Shown here: positions 47,729 to 59,000 of the stretch, in pieces
Position numbering within the stretch: position 1 is the first letter of the stretch
How the letters are laid out: each line of letters starts with the position of its first letter
NCBI GenBank assembly: GCA_016802295.1
Contig: JAESIW010000157.1
Location: forward strand, 407,847-471,846
Direction: 5' to 3'
Origin: Brachionus rotundiformis
Lineage: Eukaryota > Rotifera > Eurotatoria > Ploima > Brachionidae
Length of the DNA: 64,000 nucleotides
Notes under the pieces: generated by a model
Seen by the model: the letters and a program-made list of their open reading frames with translations, nothing else
Database searches by the model: none
Told to the model about the DNA's origin: nothing
Program-made: the position numbers and the translations under genes

Positions 47729-48139
47729 TTAACCCCATCTTGTTTGAGGATTAAAACGCGATATTGATGATCTCTTTCCCCATCCTGCAGATTAAAATAA
47801 ATATCACTTTTTATCAGAATTATTAAATTAGTTTTTAAATTTACTTGTTTGAGGGTTGAATGGACGCTTAATTCCGCTATCTCTTTTGACATAATCAGTA
47901 TTTCCTAATATTGAAGCCAGCATATCCATCTCTTTTTTACTAAGGATCAGTGTCAATTTGTACTTAAGTTCATCAAAATCTCCGTCACTGGAAGCATCTT
48001 CATGAGAATTAAGGAACAACTTCAAATCGTCATCTTGGCTACCATCATCTGGTGGATATGTCTTCGAAAGAGAATATTGACAAGAATACTCAACCAAAAA
48101 AAACACCAAAAAAAGCATATAATAAATGTTGGATTTCAT
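47729..48139 (-). CDS. Neuropeptide precursor, two FNPQTRW-amide peptides (two exons)
   Basis: Exons 48139-47845 and 47784-47729 join in phase 1 (donor GTAAAT, acceptor CTGCAG) into 116 residues. A signal peptide (MKSNIYYMLFLVFFLVEYSC) is followed by an acidic spacer. The C-terminus reads DYVKR-DSGIKRPFNPQTRW-GKR-SSISRFNPQTRW-G-stop. Both copies of FNPQTRW are followed by an amidation glycine, the first by the dibasic KR and the second by the stop codon, so amidated peptides are predicted: DSGIKRPFNPQTRWa (or PFNPQTRWa if IKR is cut) and SSISRFNPQTRWa. The splice site falls inside the Arg codon of the first copy, so an unspliced reading shows neither repeat complete. The P-Q-x-R-aromatic-amide end recalls luqin/RYamide peptides (W-x-P-Q-G-R-F-a; RWa in echinoderms), but the C-terminal cysteine pair of luqin precursors is missing. 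Released from neurosecretory cells and acting on a GPCR by inference. Confidence 0.8.
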
Positions 48140-48197
48140 TTTAATTCGATTATTTGATAAAATGATTTTTTAATTTTTGAACTAATCTAAAGAGTAT

Positions 48198-48205
48198 TAT
48201 TTATA
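48198..48205 (-). promoter_or_regulatory. TATA box (TATAAATA) of the neuropeptide gene
   Basis: TATAAATA on the minus strand, about 60 bases before the ATG at 48139. Confidence 0.5.
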
Positions 48206-49640
48206 TGGTCTGTTATTTGCGACATTACTTGAAACTTACCTCAATTGATTCTTAAATAAAAATATTATCTTATTATAAGTAGTAAAATATTTCGATTAGT
48301 TTGATGCATAGTGCTTTTAAAGTACCTAACGAGGAAGCAATTGAGCTAATTTAGACTTTTAATTAAAGATAAAGAATCACTTGAGAGCTAGTTCTTTAAT
48401 AAATTAATAGAAGAATCTTGAAATATTCGCCTTATTAAAATTAATTAATTTTAGATAAAAAATATTTTTTCATGAGGACTTTCCATCTTCTTTTAAGAAA
48501 ACTAATTTTATTCAATGTTCTAGACATAAATTCAAAATTGATTTTATTCTTGACTAATTTTTTAAAAACAAATTAATTTTTTGTTTCAAAAAGAAAATTC
48601 TTTTCCGTAAGATCATCTTCAAAATTATTAAAATATCACTTTTGGTAAATTAATTAAAAAAAGATTGATATTAAATAAACAGATTAAAATTTTAATATTT
48701 TATCAACTTATTCTTTATTTTCAAAAATAGTACCAGAAAACAAATTTTGGTTCTATGTGGGTGAATGAGAAGACCAATCTTCTTATACAGATAATTAATA
48801 AATAATTTGAAAAACTGTCCTAATCAAAGAGCAAATTCTTCCAAACTTAAACGACATAAATAATATTTCTATCATAAAATTCAACAGACATACTCATTGC
48901 ACTAATTGAATTAATTCCAATATAAGGCACTTGCCCAGATAATTAAAAAAATTGCATAACCTAATCAGCAATAATTTTGTCTATTAATCTTACAGCTTGA
49001 AAACACCTTTTCAAATTTTCTTTGATTCAAACTGATTTAGAGTAAATAGCTAGATAATAAACTAAATGACTTTTGATACTTGAATAAAAAATTTGTTTAA
49101 ATCACAAAAAATTAGTCCAAAAAAAAATAAATAAATAGAAACATATTTTTATTTTAAGAAATATATTATTAAAAAAGAACTGAATATATAAAATGAAAAT
49201 ATAAAATAATTTAATTAAAAATAAATAAAATTTTTGCCACTACCATTCAGGTATTTAAAATCTTTACATTTTGACACTTTCTGTTCATTTGACTTTGGAT
49301 AATTTTATTTGTTTTCCAGAAGAAAACTCTCGTTAGAGTTAGTTAGAACATTGTTATCGATTATTGAATATGATTTATTTTTATTTATTTAAAATATTGA
49401 ATTTAATAGAAAGTTAAGATTTTTTAGTTTCAAAATTTAATTAAATTAATTATAGAGGTCGTGTTTGTTCACCTTACATCATTTTTATTATCAATTGTTA
49501 ATATTGGATAAGAAAAGAATAAATTTGTTACTTTTCAATCAAATAATTTATTTTTTACAATTGACCTTGTTACACCAATTTTTTAATTATTTAGAATAAA
49601 ACAGTTTGGATTTGGTAAAGCTATAGTAATATGGATTGGT
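48206..49640. other. Spacer upstream of the neuropeptide gene
   Basis: AT-rich; no exon or repeat recognised. Confidence 0.4.
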
Positions 49641-49739
49641 GACTTTTTGTGAAAGCAAACACAAAGAGTTGGCTTTCAATTTCTGTTTTCGGTTCATTAT
49701 TGTCCATCTTTCATATCAATGAAATGATGTTAATGTGAA

Positions 49740-50270
49740 ATGAAGATGGGGCTATGAAGAAATCGGGTCTAAATTATTAAAATTAATAAGACAAAAAAAG
49801 ATGTATATTAATGTCGATAATGCAGTACCGGAGAGTTGGAAGATTAATGAAGAAGAGATAGAACATGTTGACAAATTTGTTTACATAGGAAGCCTCATAA
49901 CAAAGAACACCAAGTCAAGAGCAGAAGTTGGTAGAAGGATTGGGCTCGGAAAACTAAGATTTCAATGCCTAAATGATATTTGGAATCAAGCTTCTGTACC
50001 AGAACAAAGACAAAGATCTACAAAGTAACCGTGAGTGTAACAACACTATACGGTGCAGAGACATGGACTTGTAGTCATGCGGAATACAAAAGCCTAAATG
50101 GGTTTAACAAGAGGCGTTTGATGCAGATTATTGGTCCAGCGGTCCAGAATTGGCCTGACTGAAAAAAAGCTCTACAAAATGACAAGCGCGACTATGATCT
50201 AAGGAGACATAGTCGGCGGAAGGAGCAAACGAGGAAGATCTGAAAGAAATTGGATGGTTTGTCTCAAGTA
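49740..50270 (+). mobile_element. Reverse-transcriptase fragment of a second non-LTR type, degenerate
   Basis: Reads VPESWKINEEEIEHVDKFVY then IGSLITKNTKSRAEVGRRIG and LRFQCLNDIWNQASVPE. A +1 frameshift near 50000 leads to TKTKIYKVTVSVTTLYGAET, W-T-C, and FNKRRLMQIIG. This is the thumb region of endonuclease-type retrotransposons with the (T/S)-Y-L-G-S and L-L-Y-G-A-E-T-W motifs, a different lineage from the CR1/L2-like pieces. Truncated at both ends. Confidence 0.8.
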
Positions 50271-50532
50271 TTCAAGTTTAACACATTTTTTGATATTAAA
50301 TGGCATATTTTCTAACAAGATTTAATTTCCTAAATACGGACAATTTGGATCAAATTACCAACAGACATAATGAACCAACTGCTACATTTCTTTAGAGAAC
50401 AATTCAATTCAAATTTCTATTTACTAATACTACTACAAATAAAATTATTTTTAATTTTTTTTAGGAAACAAACGTGATTTATTTTATTTTTTATTACAAT
50501 AAAATACTTAGAAATAAAAAAAAAAGAGAACT

Positions 50533-50690
50533 GGCTTACCAAGAATGACCTAATAGCCAAACAAAAACTTTTTTAATTTTTTTTTAACTTTAACAAAATA
50601 AGAAAATTTCTTTTTTAAATTGCGTCTCAAGAAACCAAACGTAAACTTTTGAAATTTAATTAATTTTTTTATTTTTACAGATTAAAAATT
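50533..50690 (-). pseudogene. Decayed duplicate of the small secreted peptide promoter and exon 1
   Basis: On the minus strand this segment aligns with 47610-47475: a shared 5' flank (TTGAGAC, CAATTTAAAAAA, AAATTTTC) and then ATT-AAA-AAA-GTT-TTT-GTT where the intact gene has ATG-AAA-AAA-GCT-TTA-GTT, ending at a preserved splice donor TTG-GTAAGCC. The start codon is ATT and the hydrophobic run is partly lost (IKKVFVWLLGHS), so it is not expected to work. No second exon was found nearby. Confidence 0.6.
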
Positions 50691-50699
50691 CTGATAAAT

Positions 50700-53600
50700 C
50701 GTTATAGAATAGATTGAATGCTTTATTGAATTGATTAAAAATTATTCGAATTTATAATTATTTTCAATTAAAATTGTTTGTTTGATATTTTAATCCAAGG
50801 ATTAATTTTTTATTCTCTACATTTAAATTGACTGATTGGAAATGTATTCAAATTAAACATTTTGGTAAAGAATACCATTCGCTATTATTCATTTAAATTG
50901 AAGTTTTGCATCTTGACTAAGTTTTAACTAACTGTTACAGCACTTGTTAATTTTTGATAAAAAAGCTCAAGATTCATTTGCGTAAGATTTTTGTTCATAT
51001 AATTAAGAATCTCACCATATAGATAATGAATAATCTTTTTTAATGATATCTTTTTTTTGAATTTCAATTACATTTCCCATAAGAAAATTAAAGAAACAAT
51101 GGCGTCATCAGATTATTTTAAACGGAAAATTTTTCTGAATTAATTAAATTAATAGATTATTTTTTATAAATTTTTAAAATTTAGTATTTTTTTTTCTTTT
51201 ATAAAAACCAAAATTGAATTTTAATGCTGAAAAATCATCATTAAAAAAATGTTTTATAATTTTTAATTAATTAAGAAATATATTTAAATTTTCGGCAACC
51301 CAGTTTAATTAATGTATTCCATCGTTCGATTATGCCGCACCAGATTTCAGATTTAGATGACAGAAATCAAGTAAATCAATTTTACTACTATTTTTTTTTC
51401 TTGATTTTTGGTCCAACACCAAATGCTTAATTTAAAAAAATTGTTTTTTGTTGACTTGGTAAATCAAGTCTTGGTAACGCATCAAATTCTGAATTTCAGG
51501 GACTCATGCGGATCTAAGCCTGGGATTATGCTATTGAAAAATAAACCAGATGTACTTTGGTGCACAGTCCAAAAGCGTGTCTTATGGGGCGCAGCATAAC
51601 ATCTTATGACTAAGTTCTAAAAGCCTTTTAAAAGAACGTTTTTCTTTGTGATTATTGAATTAAATCATTAGCTTCAATCTACTCAATTCTATCTAATAAT
51701 TTTGATAATTTAAATTTCATGTACATTGACTTAAAAAAAAAAAATTGTACACACATTTTGTTAAAAACTGAAAAATTTGTAGTTAAGCCCTTTTAATTCC
51801 GTTTTTTAAGAAGACTTTTTGTCTCTTAAAGAAAGCTGGTTATTTTATTTAAGCTAATATTGAAAAAAAAAATTATTTTTAAATTTTTAATTGTTTCTAT
51901 CTAGGTTTTCTCTTGAGAAATTATGTTTTTAATGAATCATGTCAACAAATAAGCATGAAATATGTATATTTTTTTTACACATATATCGCTGTTTTCATAT
52001 ACAAGTTTTATTAATCGGACTTAAATTAAATCTTGAGTTTTACTTTTAGCTATATTTTTTCGTTTATAATGTGATAAGAAAGCTGCATATTTTTACAATT
52101 AATTATTTTTTGAATTGAATATCATTTTAAAGCCTTTAATACGGTATTAAACAATTCTGTGAGATTTAAAACAAAAATATAATTTCAAAACGAAAGAATG
52201 ATTAATTATCTTTTGAAAATGATGATGAATAAATTTTTTCATGTTTAAAAGTTGGCACGAAATAATTTCAATAATTAAATCATAGTTTAATTAATTATTA
52301 AGTTAGCTTGATATGAAACAAATTGATATTATACTTCAAATAATATTTGTTTTTATTCTTATTCATTTTATTTTTATTCATTTTAAAAAAAATTAGAAAT
52401 TAGTATTCTTGTGAAAATTAATAAATTTACAGCAGTATTTTCTAAATTTTGACAATAATTAACCAAATTAGACATTTTTATTCTATTATTATACTAATAA
52501 AACTGTGAAAACTAATAACCTAAAAGCTAGATTTTTCTTTCTTTTTAATTTTTTAATAGCTAAAATGCTTTTAAAAATCAATTTATCTATTTTTCTATTT
52601 ATAGACAATTCAATCGGAAACACTCATTTAAATAAAATCTACTTCAATCCAATTATCATGTTAAATTTAAAAAAAAACACTAATATATCCTCGGAAGATT
52701 ATAGATCGAAAATTTTTTAAAATAAAAATACTTTAAAATTAAAATAATAGAAATTTATCATAAAAAGATCAATATTTTAGTTTTTTTTTTCTTCAAAATA
52801 AATTCTTATGTTAGTTAATAAATTTTAGGGTCTTTTATTTTATCTTATTTAACCAAAAAATAAATAGAGACCATAAATTTGGAAAAATTCTACTTAATTT
52901 TTTTTTAATTTGAGATCTCATTATACCTACTTGACTAGTAATTTAAAATTTACTACCAAGACGGAAATTAATGCTATAAAAATTTCTATCATTTGATTAT
53001 TTGTCAGAAAACGGAAGGACATTTGATTTTGATCAGTTTTTTTGTGTTATTTAACTTGAGGGAAATTAATAAATAATTAATGTTATAAATGTAATAAATA
53101 CAGTTTTTTTTATATGAGAAAAATAAAAAAATTTCATGTATCAAATTATTTGATTAGATATTTTGATTTCAATTGAGTCAATACACGAATTCAATTAAAA
53201 TATTTTTAAAAAATCAATTAAATGTAATAATAGCCATATAAATTTTTTAAATTGTCTATAATTAAACGCCAAATACTTCTAATTAAATTAGTATTTTTTA
53301 AAAAGTTAAACAATAATTTGCACTTAAAGATTAAATTTTAAAAATTATTTAACTAATTGAATTCCTATGTAGGTAGCATGCTTGAGGATAAAATATCAGA
53401 ATATTTTTTTGGTATTAGACAACAATTTTCAAAGGAAGTTGGTAATTTCAAAATTTCCGCAGCCGAATTTTTAACAACTCGTTAGATTTTTAATAATCAA
53501 CTTAAATTTAGAAGGGAAATTTAGCAATTAAGATATAGACTCACAAATGCTGTTTTTTTTTTAATATTTTATTAAAAGACTCTTTACTAAAACATATCAT

Positions 53601-54537
53601 TACTAAAACATTAAATTTTATTTTTACTCAAAATCATCTTTTCTCGATGACTAATAAAGAATTTTTCCGTCTCTAAATTCATAAACACTCGCATTTTGTT
53701 TTGATTATCTTAAAGCGATGAGTAATTACAATCAATTAAAACTTTATGGATTCATACTTAAAATCCACTCGAAAGTTTTAATGCTTTATTTAATCGTAAT
53801 TAAACATTAACTCAAACCCTTATTTAAGGAACTGTAAGTTAAGAGGCTAAGGTTGGGACAAAATGAAAATAGTTTGTCAATTATTCATTCTCAAGTCTAA
53901 TATTTAATACTAATTAACTCTTTTATAGTAAAAGCTGGAAGTCTAATTTTATAATTATACATTAATTTGTAATTAAATTTTAAAATTATTAAAGTTTTGA
54001 CTAATCATGCTATTTAGACTTGTTGCCAGACGTCCGAAAAAACCTAATTTATATCAGACTAGATAATTAGAGGTAATATAATTTTTTTCATCAACTATTA
54101 TAAAATTAATGAAAATTAATATAAATACGACCATCTTTGGTATTATTAAATACTAATCTTGTTTTCATGTTTTATGAATTTTATATAATACCTTGAATGG
54201 TTTTAATATGACTATTTGTCGAATAATTATCAAAAAGATTATTTTTTAATTGACATGTAATGAAATCAAATGGAAATTCCTTTAAGTTATTATCGTTAAA
54301 GACGCTTTCTTTCATATTAACAATAATTTAAGATAATAAATTTAATTGATATTTTAAAATTAATTTAAATTGGAACCTTTCGAACTATTATGATCAATAA
54401 ATTAACTTTTCCAATCAATTTTTTAATAATGATTAGTTTAAAGGAAGTGAATAAGAATTTATTGTCTGGAAAGAATGATTTAATTATTTTTTTTTTAAAC
54501 ATCTCAATGATTTATTTTATATTTATCTATTTAGAAA
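50700..54537. other. 3.8-kb spacer
   Basis: Very AT-rich. A frame at 51408-51599 (ending VQKRVLWGAA) and one at 52505-52720 have no convincing exon signals. No RNA gene or intact element recognised. Confidence 0.35.
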
Positions 54538-55017
54538 ATGATCAGATTATTTTTAACAATAGTTTTTATATTCAATTTTGCTCTAGCAGGCTCTAAAGTG
54601 TTCAGCTTTACCATCCAAGACATTGTGGTAAGAAAATATTTTTTTTACTAAAAATTCAATAATCAATTTTTTTTAAAGGAAAGCCAAGACGGCGACTTGG
54701 AAACGATAAACTCGGCTGAGTCAAGTTTACAAACTGACACAAGTAAACAAGAACAACTAAACAAAATATTTGAATTGCTTCAAATGATAAGAAATCATCC
54801 TTCAAACAAAAATTTCAACCATTTTGACTACAAAAATTTGCACAGAAATAGTGTAGATGATTATTTGGATGAGGAGGATTTGAGTAGAGATCGACGCCGT
54901 TTGTCAGTGTTTAAAAATATTTACCAAAGGTGTCGCATTCAAAAACGCAAAGAAAAAAACCTGTGTCTTTATTTAGCCAATTTATACCAAAATATAAAAG
55001 GTTTCCACGGTCTTTGA
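54538..55017 (+). CDS. Secreted peptide precursor with C-terminal cysteine pair (two exons)
   Basis: Exons 54538-54627 and 54679-55017 join in phase 0 into 142 residues. Residues 1-18 are a signal peptide (MIRLFLTIVFIFNFALAG). A polar spacer of about 80 residues ends in an arginine cluster, RDRRR. After it comes LSVFKNIYQRCRIQKRKEK and then NLCLYLANLYQNIKGFHGL, with two cysteines 12 residues apart. Signal peptide, disordered spacer, tribasic site and a C-terminal disulphide-capable peptide is the plan of a prohormone, and the region after the second cysteine is amphipathic. The C-terminus has no amidation glycine. I do not recognise the peptide family; calcitonin-like peptides were considered but Cys spacing and the C-terminus do not fit. 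Confidence 0.65.
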
Positions 55018-55365
55018 CTTTGAAATAACTAATTAACAATCATCATCAAAAATTTGTATTCTGTATTTTTGGTATTTTTTTGTTTGAATAATAAAATATA
55101 TTTAATTATAAAATTTTTCATCATGCTTATGATCTCGACATGAACAAATTGGCTTTTCTTTAATTCAATATTCTTTTAGAGCTTTAGATCTACCAAAAGC
55201 TTCTAAAATCAACTTATACAAAGACCACATGAGACTTAGTACATGTTTTTTTCAACAAAGTAAAAAAGACTGGTACAATCTAGTATTTATAAGGCTCAAA
55301 AATTAGTCAATATCCAAATCTTCTGTTCAAAATACTTTACTTGAATACTAAGCTTACTCGCCAAG
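55018..55365. other. Intergenic stretch with the 55366 gene promoter
   Basis: 348 bases between two secreted-protein genes on the same strand. A polyadenylation signal AATAAA follows the first gene near 55089 and a TATA box precedes the second at 55288. Confidence 0.45.
55288..55294 (+). promoter_or_regulatory. TATA box (TATAAGG)
   Basis: TTTATAAGG about 72 bases before the ATG at 55366, next to a CTCAAA stretch; plausible core promoter. Confidence 0.45.
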
Positions 55366-55888
55366 ATGAAATTCTTAATTGCCATTGTCGCTTTGATAGC
55401 TTGTGTTTCGGCTCAAAACTCTCGAACGAAATGTACCTATACAGCTGAAACACTGTCTCTAGTCTGCAAAAGGTACTAATAGAGATTTTTTTTTCAATTA
55501 AATAATTTAGTTAATTATTATTTGTAGTCCAGGAGGTGATGTTGGATGTGAGGCTTTTGCCCAGCTACCATTTAACTTCAAAATTGTCGGTTTGGGCTTT
55601 GATTCAGCTTCGTCTAACCCACAAGCCGTGCGTCTTTTTGGATTCAGAGAAGGTCAAACCTCATGGACTCACCATACCGTAAATGGAAACGAGATGACCA
55701 TGTCAACTTTTGCTACCAATGGAATCAAAATCAGAAACCAAGAGTGCTTTGATAAATTGATGATTTTATTCAGAGCTTCTAGTTCGTCACTGGATGTTCC
55801 AGTTGACAATGCTGGAGTAAGAAGTAAAGCATCTTTGTTTGGTGAAGTATTTATGTTCGAAAACAAATTGAACAGAAATAGTTTTTAG
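55366..55888 (+). CDS. Secreted 155-residue protein (two exons)
   Basis: Exons 55366-55472 and 55528-55888 join in phase 2. A signal peptide (MKFLIAIVALIACVSAQ) is followed by a compact mature chain with four cysteines: K-C-T-Y near 25, L-V-C-K near 34, VGC near 42 and QECFD near 102. It reads like a folded beta-rich domain (FKIVGLGFDSASS, AVRLFGFREGQTSW, EMTMSTFATNGIKI). I do not recognise the domain. Coding sequence is markedly less AT-rich than its flanks and the TATA box is well placed, suggesting a well-expressed secreted product. The ORF beginning at 55592 is only the 3' part. Confidence 0.75.
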
Positions 55889-56309
55889 ATAAAAATTAAT
55901 TTTTATTAAGTCATCTCTGACAAATTTTTAATCAATTGTACACATCTTAAAGAAACTTTTTTATCAATAATTTTACTAGAATAAATTTCAATTAATTTAA
56001 AAAAAAAACTTAATAAAACCATGTAATAATTAAATGTAGTATTAAATAAATTTTATTCAAATATGTCATTATTTTAATCAATCTACTTAAAAATAATTTA
56101 TCTTAATCTAGCTATGATGAAATAATTACAAAAAATTTGATTGGAAAACGTGATTAATAAAATAATTTAAACCCTCTATTTTTATCAATTTAAATACTTT
56201 ATTTTAAAGCAATTAAATAAAACAGTCGTGTTAAAATTTATATTTTAAATTAAAAATCTACATTTTAATTTTTGGTTTGTTTAAAATAAAATTTTTTAAA
56301 AAATATAAT
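55889..56309. other. Tail-to-tail spacer
   Basis: Lies between the 3' ends of the secreted-protein gene and MCCC1; contains AATAAA-type signals on both strands and nothing else recognised. Confidence 0.4.
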
Positions 56310-58670
56310 CTATTCAGCTAAAGAGACTAATTTATGAGATTTTTTAACATTTTGACCAACTGAGCAATTAATTGATTTAACAACACCATCTCGATTTGAT
56401 CTGATCACATATTCCATTTTCATAGCTATCATTACAACCAAAGGGTCGCCCTTTTTCACCTCGTCGCCAGCTTTCACATTTATTTTGTCCACAACTCCTG
56501 GCATAGGTGCGACAGAATCGTTCGCGTCACCGTCTCCCAGTGACATATTTTGTTCCTTTTGGTATTTTCTTTCATCAAGTTTAAACTCATATAACCTGTC
56601 ATTGGCAAACAAGCTAAACATTCCTGTCTCTTGATCTCTAGAATATGACAATTTAATTCGATGACCATCAACATCACACTGATAAAGCCTTGCTTTTTTG
56701 TCCAAAACACTCAAATTGACCACATGAACTTGTCCATTGATATCAAGCTCAAAACTGGTCTCATTCAAATATTTTACATTAGCTTTAACATTTGTCGTTG
56801 CCTCATTATTAAAGATTAAACTAAATTTTTTTACAATAAAATTGTTGGTCCAAAAATTTGGAACCATTGAACCAACTGAATCAATGTCTTAAATCAAATA
56901 TTTAAATAAAAACTTTATATATTTTTTTGTTATTGTTTCTTACTTGAGTTAACTTTTGAAAGTTCGGCTTCGTAATTTAATATGGTACCAAGAGCACAGC
57001 AAACAATCTCATTATCAATATTTGTTTGTCTAATATTTTTAAACAATTCATCTCTATGCATTGGTATAAAATCAGTGTGAACATTTCCATTGATAAATTC
57101 CTTATGATCGCATAGACTGATGATAAATGGAATATTTGTGGTAAGACCTGAAATCTAAATATAAAAATCTCATAAAAAACCTTTTACTTATCTTTGGTTG
57201 TAAACTAACTTTATAATTTGCCAAAGCATATCTAAACTTTTGTAAAGCTGACTTTCGATCATCGGCCCAAACGACCAGTTTGGCAATTAGTGGATCATAG
57301 TGGACGGACACTTCGTCTCCTTCTTCGACACCAGTTTCAACGCGCATATTTTTATCTGTTACCAAAGGTGGTTGTAAATACTTAAGTTTGCCAGCACCGG
57401 GCATAAAATTATTATTTGGATCTTCTGCATAAATGCGCGCCTCGAAAGCATGGCCTTTGAGTGGAATTTCCTCCTGTTTAAGAGGCAAACGCTCGCCACG
57501 AGCTACTCGTATTTGCCATTCGACCAAATCTGTGTTTGTGACCATCTCTGTGATCGGATGCTCGACTTGAAGTCGAGTATTCATTTCCATAAAATAAAAA
57601 TTCTGATTTGGGTCCATTATAAACTCTACTGTACCAGCACCAACATAATTCACTGCTTTGGCCGCTTGGACCGCGGCTTCTCCGATTCTACGGCGTGTCT
57701 CCTCTGTCAAACCAGGCTAGATAAAAAATTTTATTCGAAAAATTTTTTCAACAAAAAACTTTATCTGTACAGCTGGAGTCTCTTCGATAACTTTTTGATG
57801 CCTCCTTTGAACACTACAATCTCTTTCGTACAGATAAACATAGTTTGAGTGATGGTCTCCAAAAATTTGAACCTCAACGTGTCTTTTTTTTTTAATTTAA
57901 ACTTGTTTGAATTGATTAATTAATAAAATTAAACCTTGGTTTTTCTACAAATTTTTCAACTAGCATCTCGTCATTGTTAAATGCTTTGAGAGCTTCTGTT
58001 TTGGCTGACTGTAGCTGGTACATGAACTCTTCGCGACTAAAAGCAATTCTCATTCCTTTGCCACCACCACCTCTGACAGCTTTGATCATAACTGGATAGC
58101 CAATCTTTTCAGCCTCCTGCAAAAGTCGCTCTTCACTCTGATCCTCGCCGTGATAGCCCTCTATTATAGGAACCTTGGCAGCACTCATTATAAATTTGCT
58201 TGTGCTTTTTATGCCCATATCTCTAAATTTTTTTGATAATTCTGACCAACTAATAGATTTTATCTTTTAAAACTTGATACCTAATCGCTTTCCAAGGAGG
58301 TCCTATGAAGACCAAATCGTTTTTGCTGCAAAGCTGACTAAATTCGTAGCTCTCAGACAAAAAACCGTATCCCGGATGAATCTAAATAGAATTAATGAGT
58401 TTTAATTTATAGATAATAAATGACCATATTGATTACAGCTTGACAGCTTGTTTTTTTGGCTGATTCAATAATTTTTTCCTTTATTAGGTAACTTTGCTGA
58501 GCTGGAGGTTTGCCAATGTAGATTGCTTCATCAGCCATTTTGACATGTAGCGAGTCTCTGTCGGCATCGCTGAATACAGAAACACACTTGATGCCGAGAC
58601 GATTAGCGGTACGAATGATCCGGCACGCTATCTCGCCCCGATTAGCGATCAAAATTTTACTTAGAGTCAT
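56310..58670 (-). CDS. MCCC1: MCCC1, biotin-carrying subunit of methylcrotonyl-CoA carboxylase (seven exons)
   Basis: Exons 58670-58437, 58381-58281, 58222-57935, 57882-57771, 57716-57210, 57154-56944 and 56887-56310 join in phase (0, 2, 2, 0, 0, 1) into 676 residues. Biotin-carboxylase domain: [27 protein letters not shown], the ATP-binding [49 protein letters not shown] and [13 protein letters not shown]. The C-terminal biotinyl domain has [11 protein letters not shown] and the biotinylated lysine in [26 protein letters not shown] and the EYVIRS context fit MCCC1 better than PCCA or PC. The complex acts in mitochondrial leucine breakdown. The rebuilt protein starts directly at the catalytic domain (MTLSKILI) with no targeting peptide. 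A splice acceptor TTTTGTTTTAG sits just before the ATG, so a 5' exon carrying the presequence is likely but was not identified. Confidence 0.93.
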
Positions 58671-59000
58671 TTGATTCTAAAACAAAAGTTATTCTACTTT
58701 TATTTAGTAAAATAATCTACACGCCCTAATCAACATGACTATTTTTTTGTTACCATAATTTTAAATTTTAAGCAAAGATTGTTTGCCAAATTATTAGCAA
58801 GCGTCTAATTTGTTACAGTAAAGTCTGATGAATGCGTGGTACATGTGCAAAAGATCATAATGCAGATTTATTTTTCAAGTCAAAAATTTAATTATTACTT
58901 TATTAATTCTATAAATTAATATTAAATAAACTTTTAAATTATTTATTAAAGTAATTGAATAAAATTGTTTTTAATATTTTTACTAAGCTGGTTAATAATT

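Noticed and set aside
51408..51599. ORF ending VQKRVLWGAA, with some similarity (AAAAGCGTGTCT, then ATGGG) to 43.03-43.08 kb
   Set aside because: The shared stretch is too short to call a repeat family by eye.
52505..52720. ORF with an internal signal-peptide-like start (MLLKINLSIFLF)
   Set aside because: Very AT-rich codons, no TATA element, and unclear exon signals.
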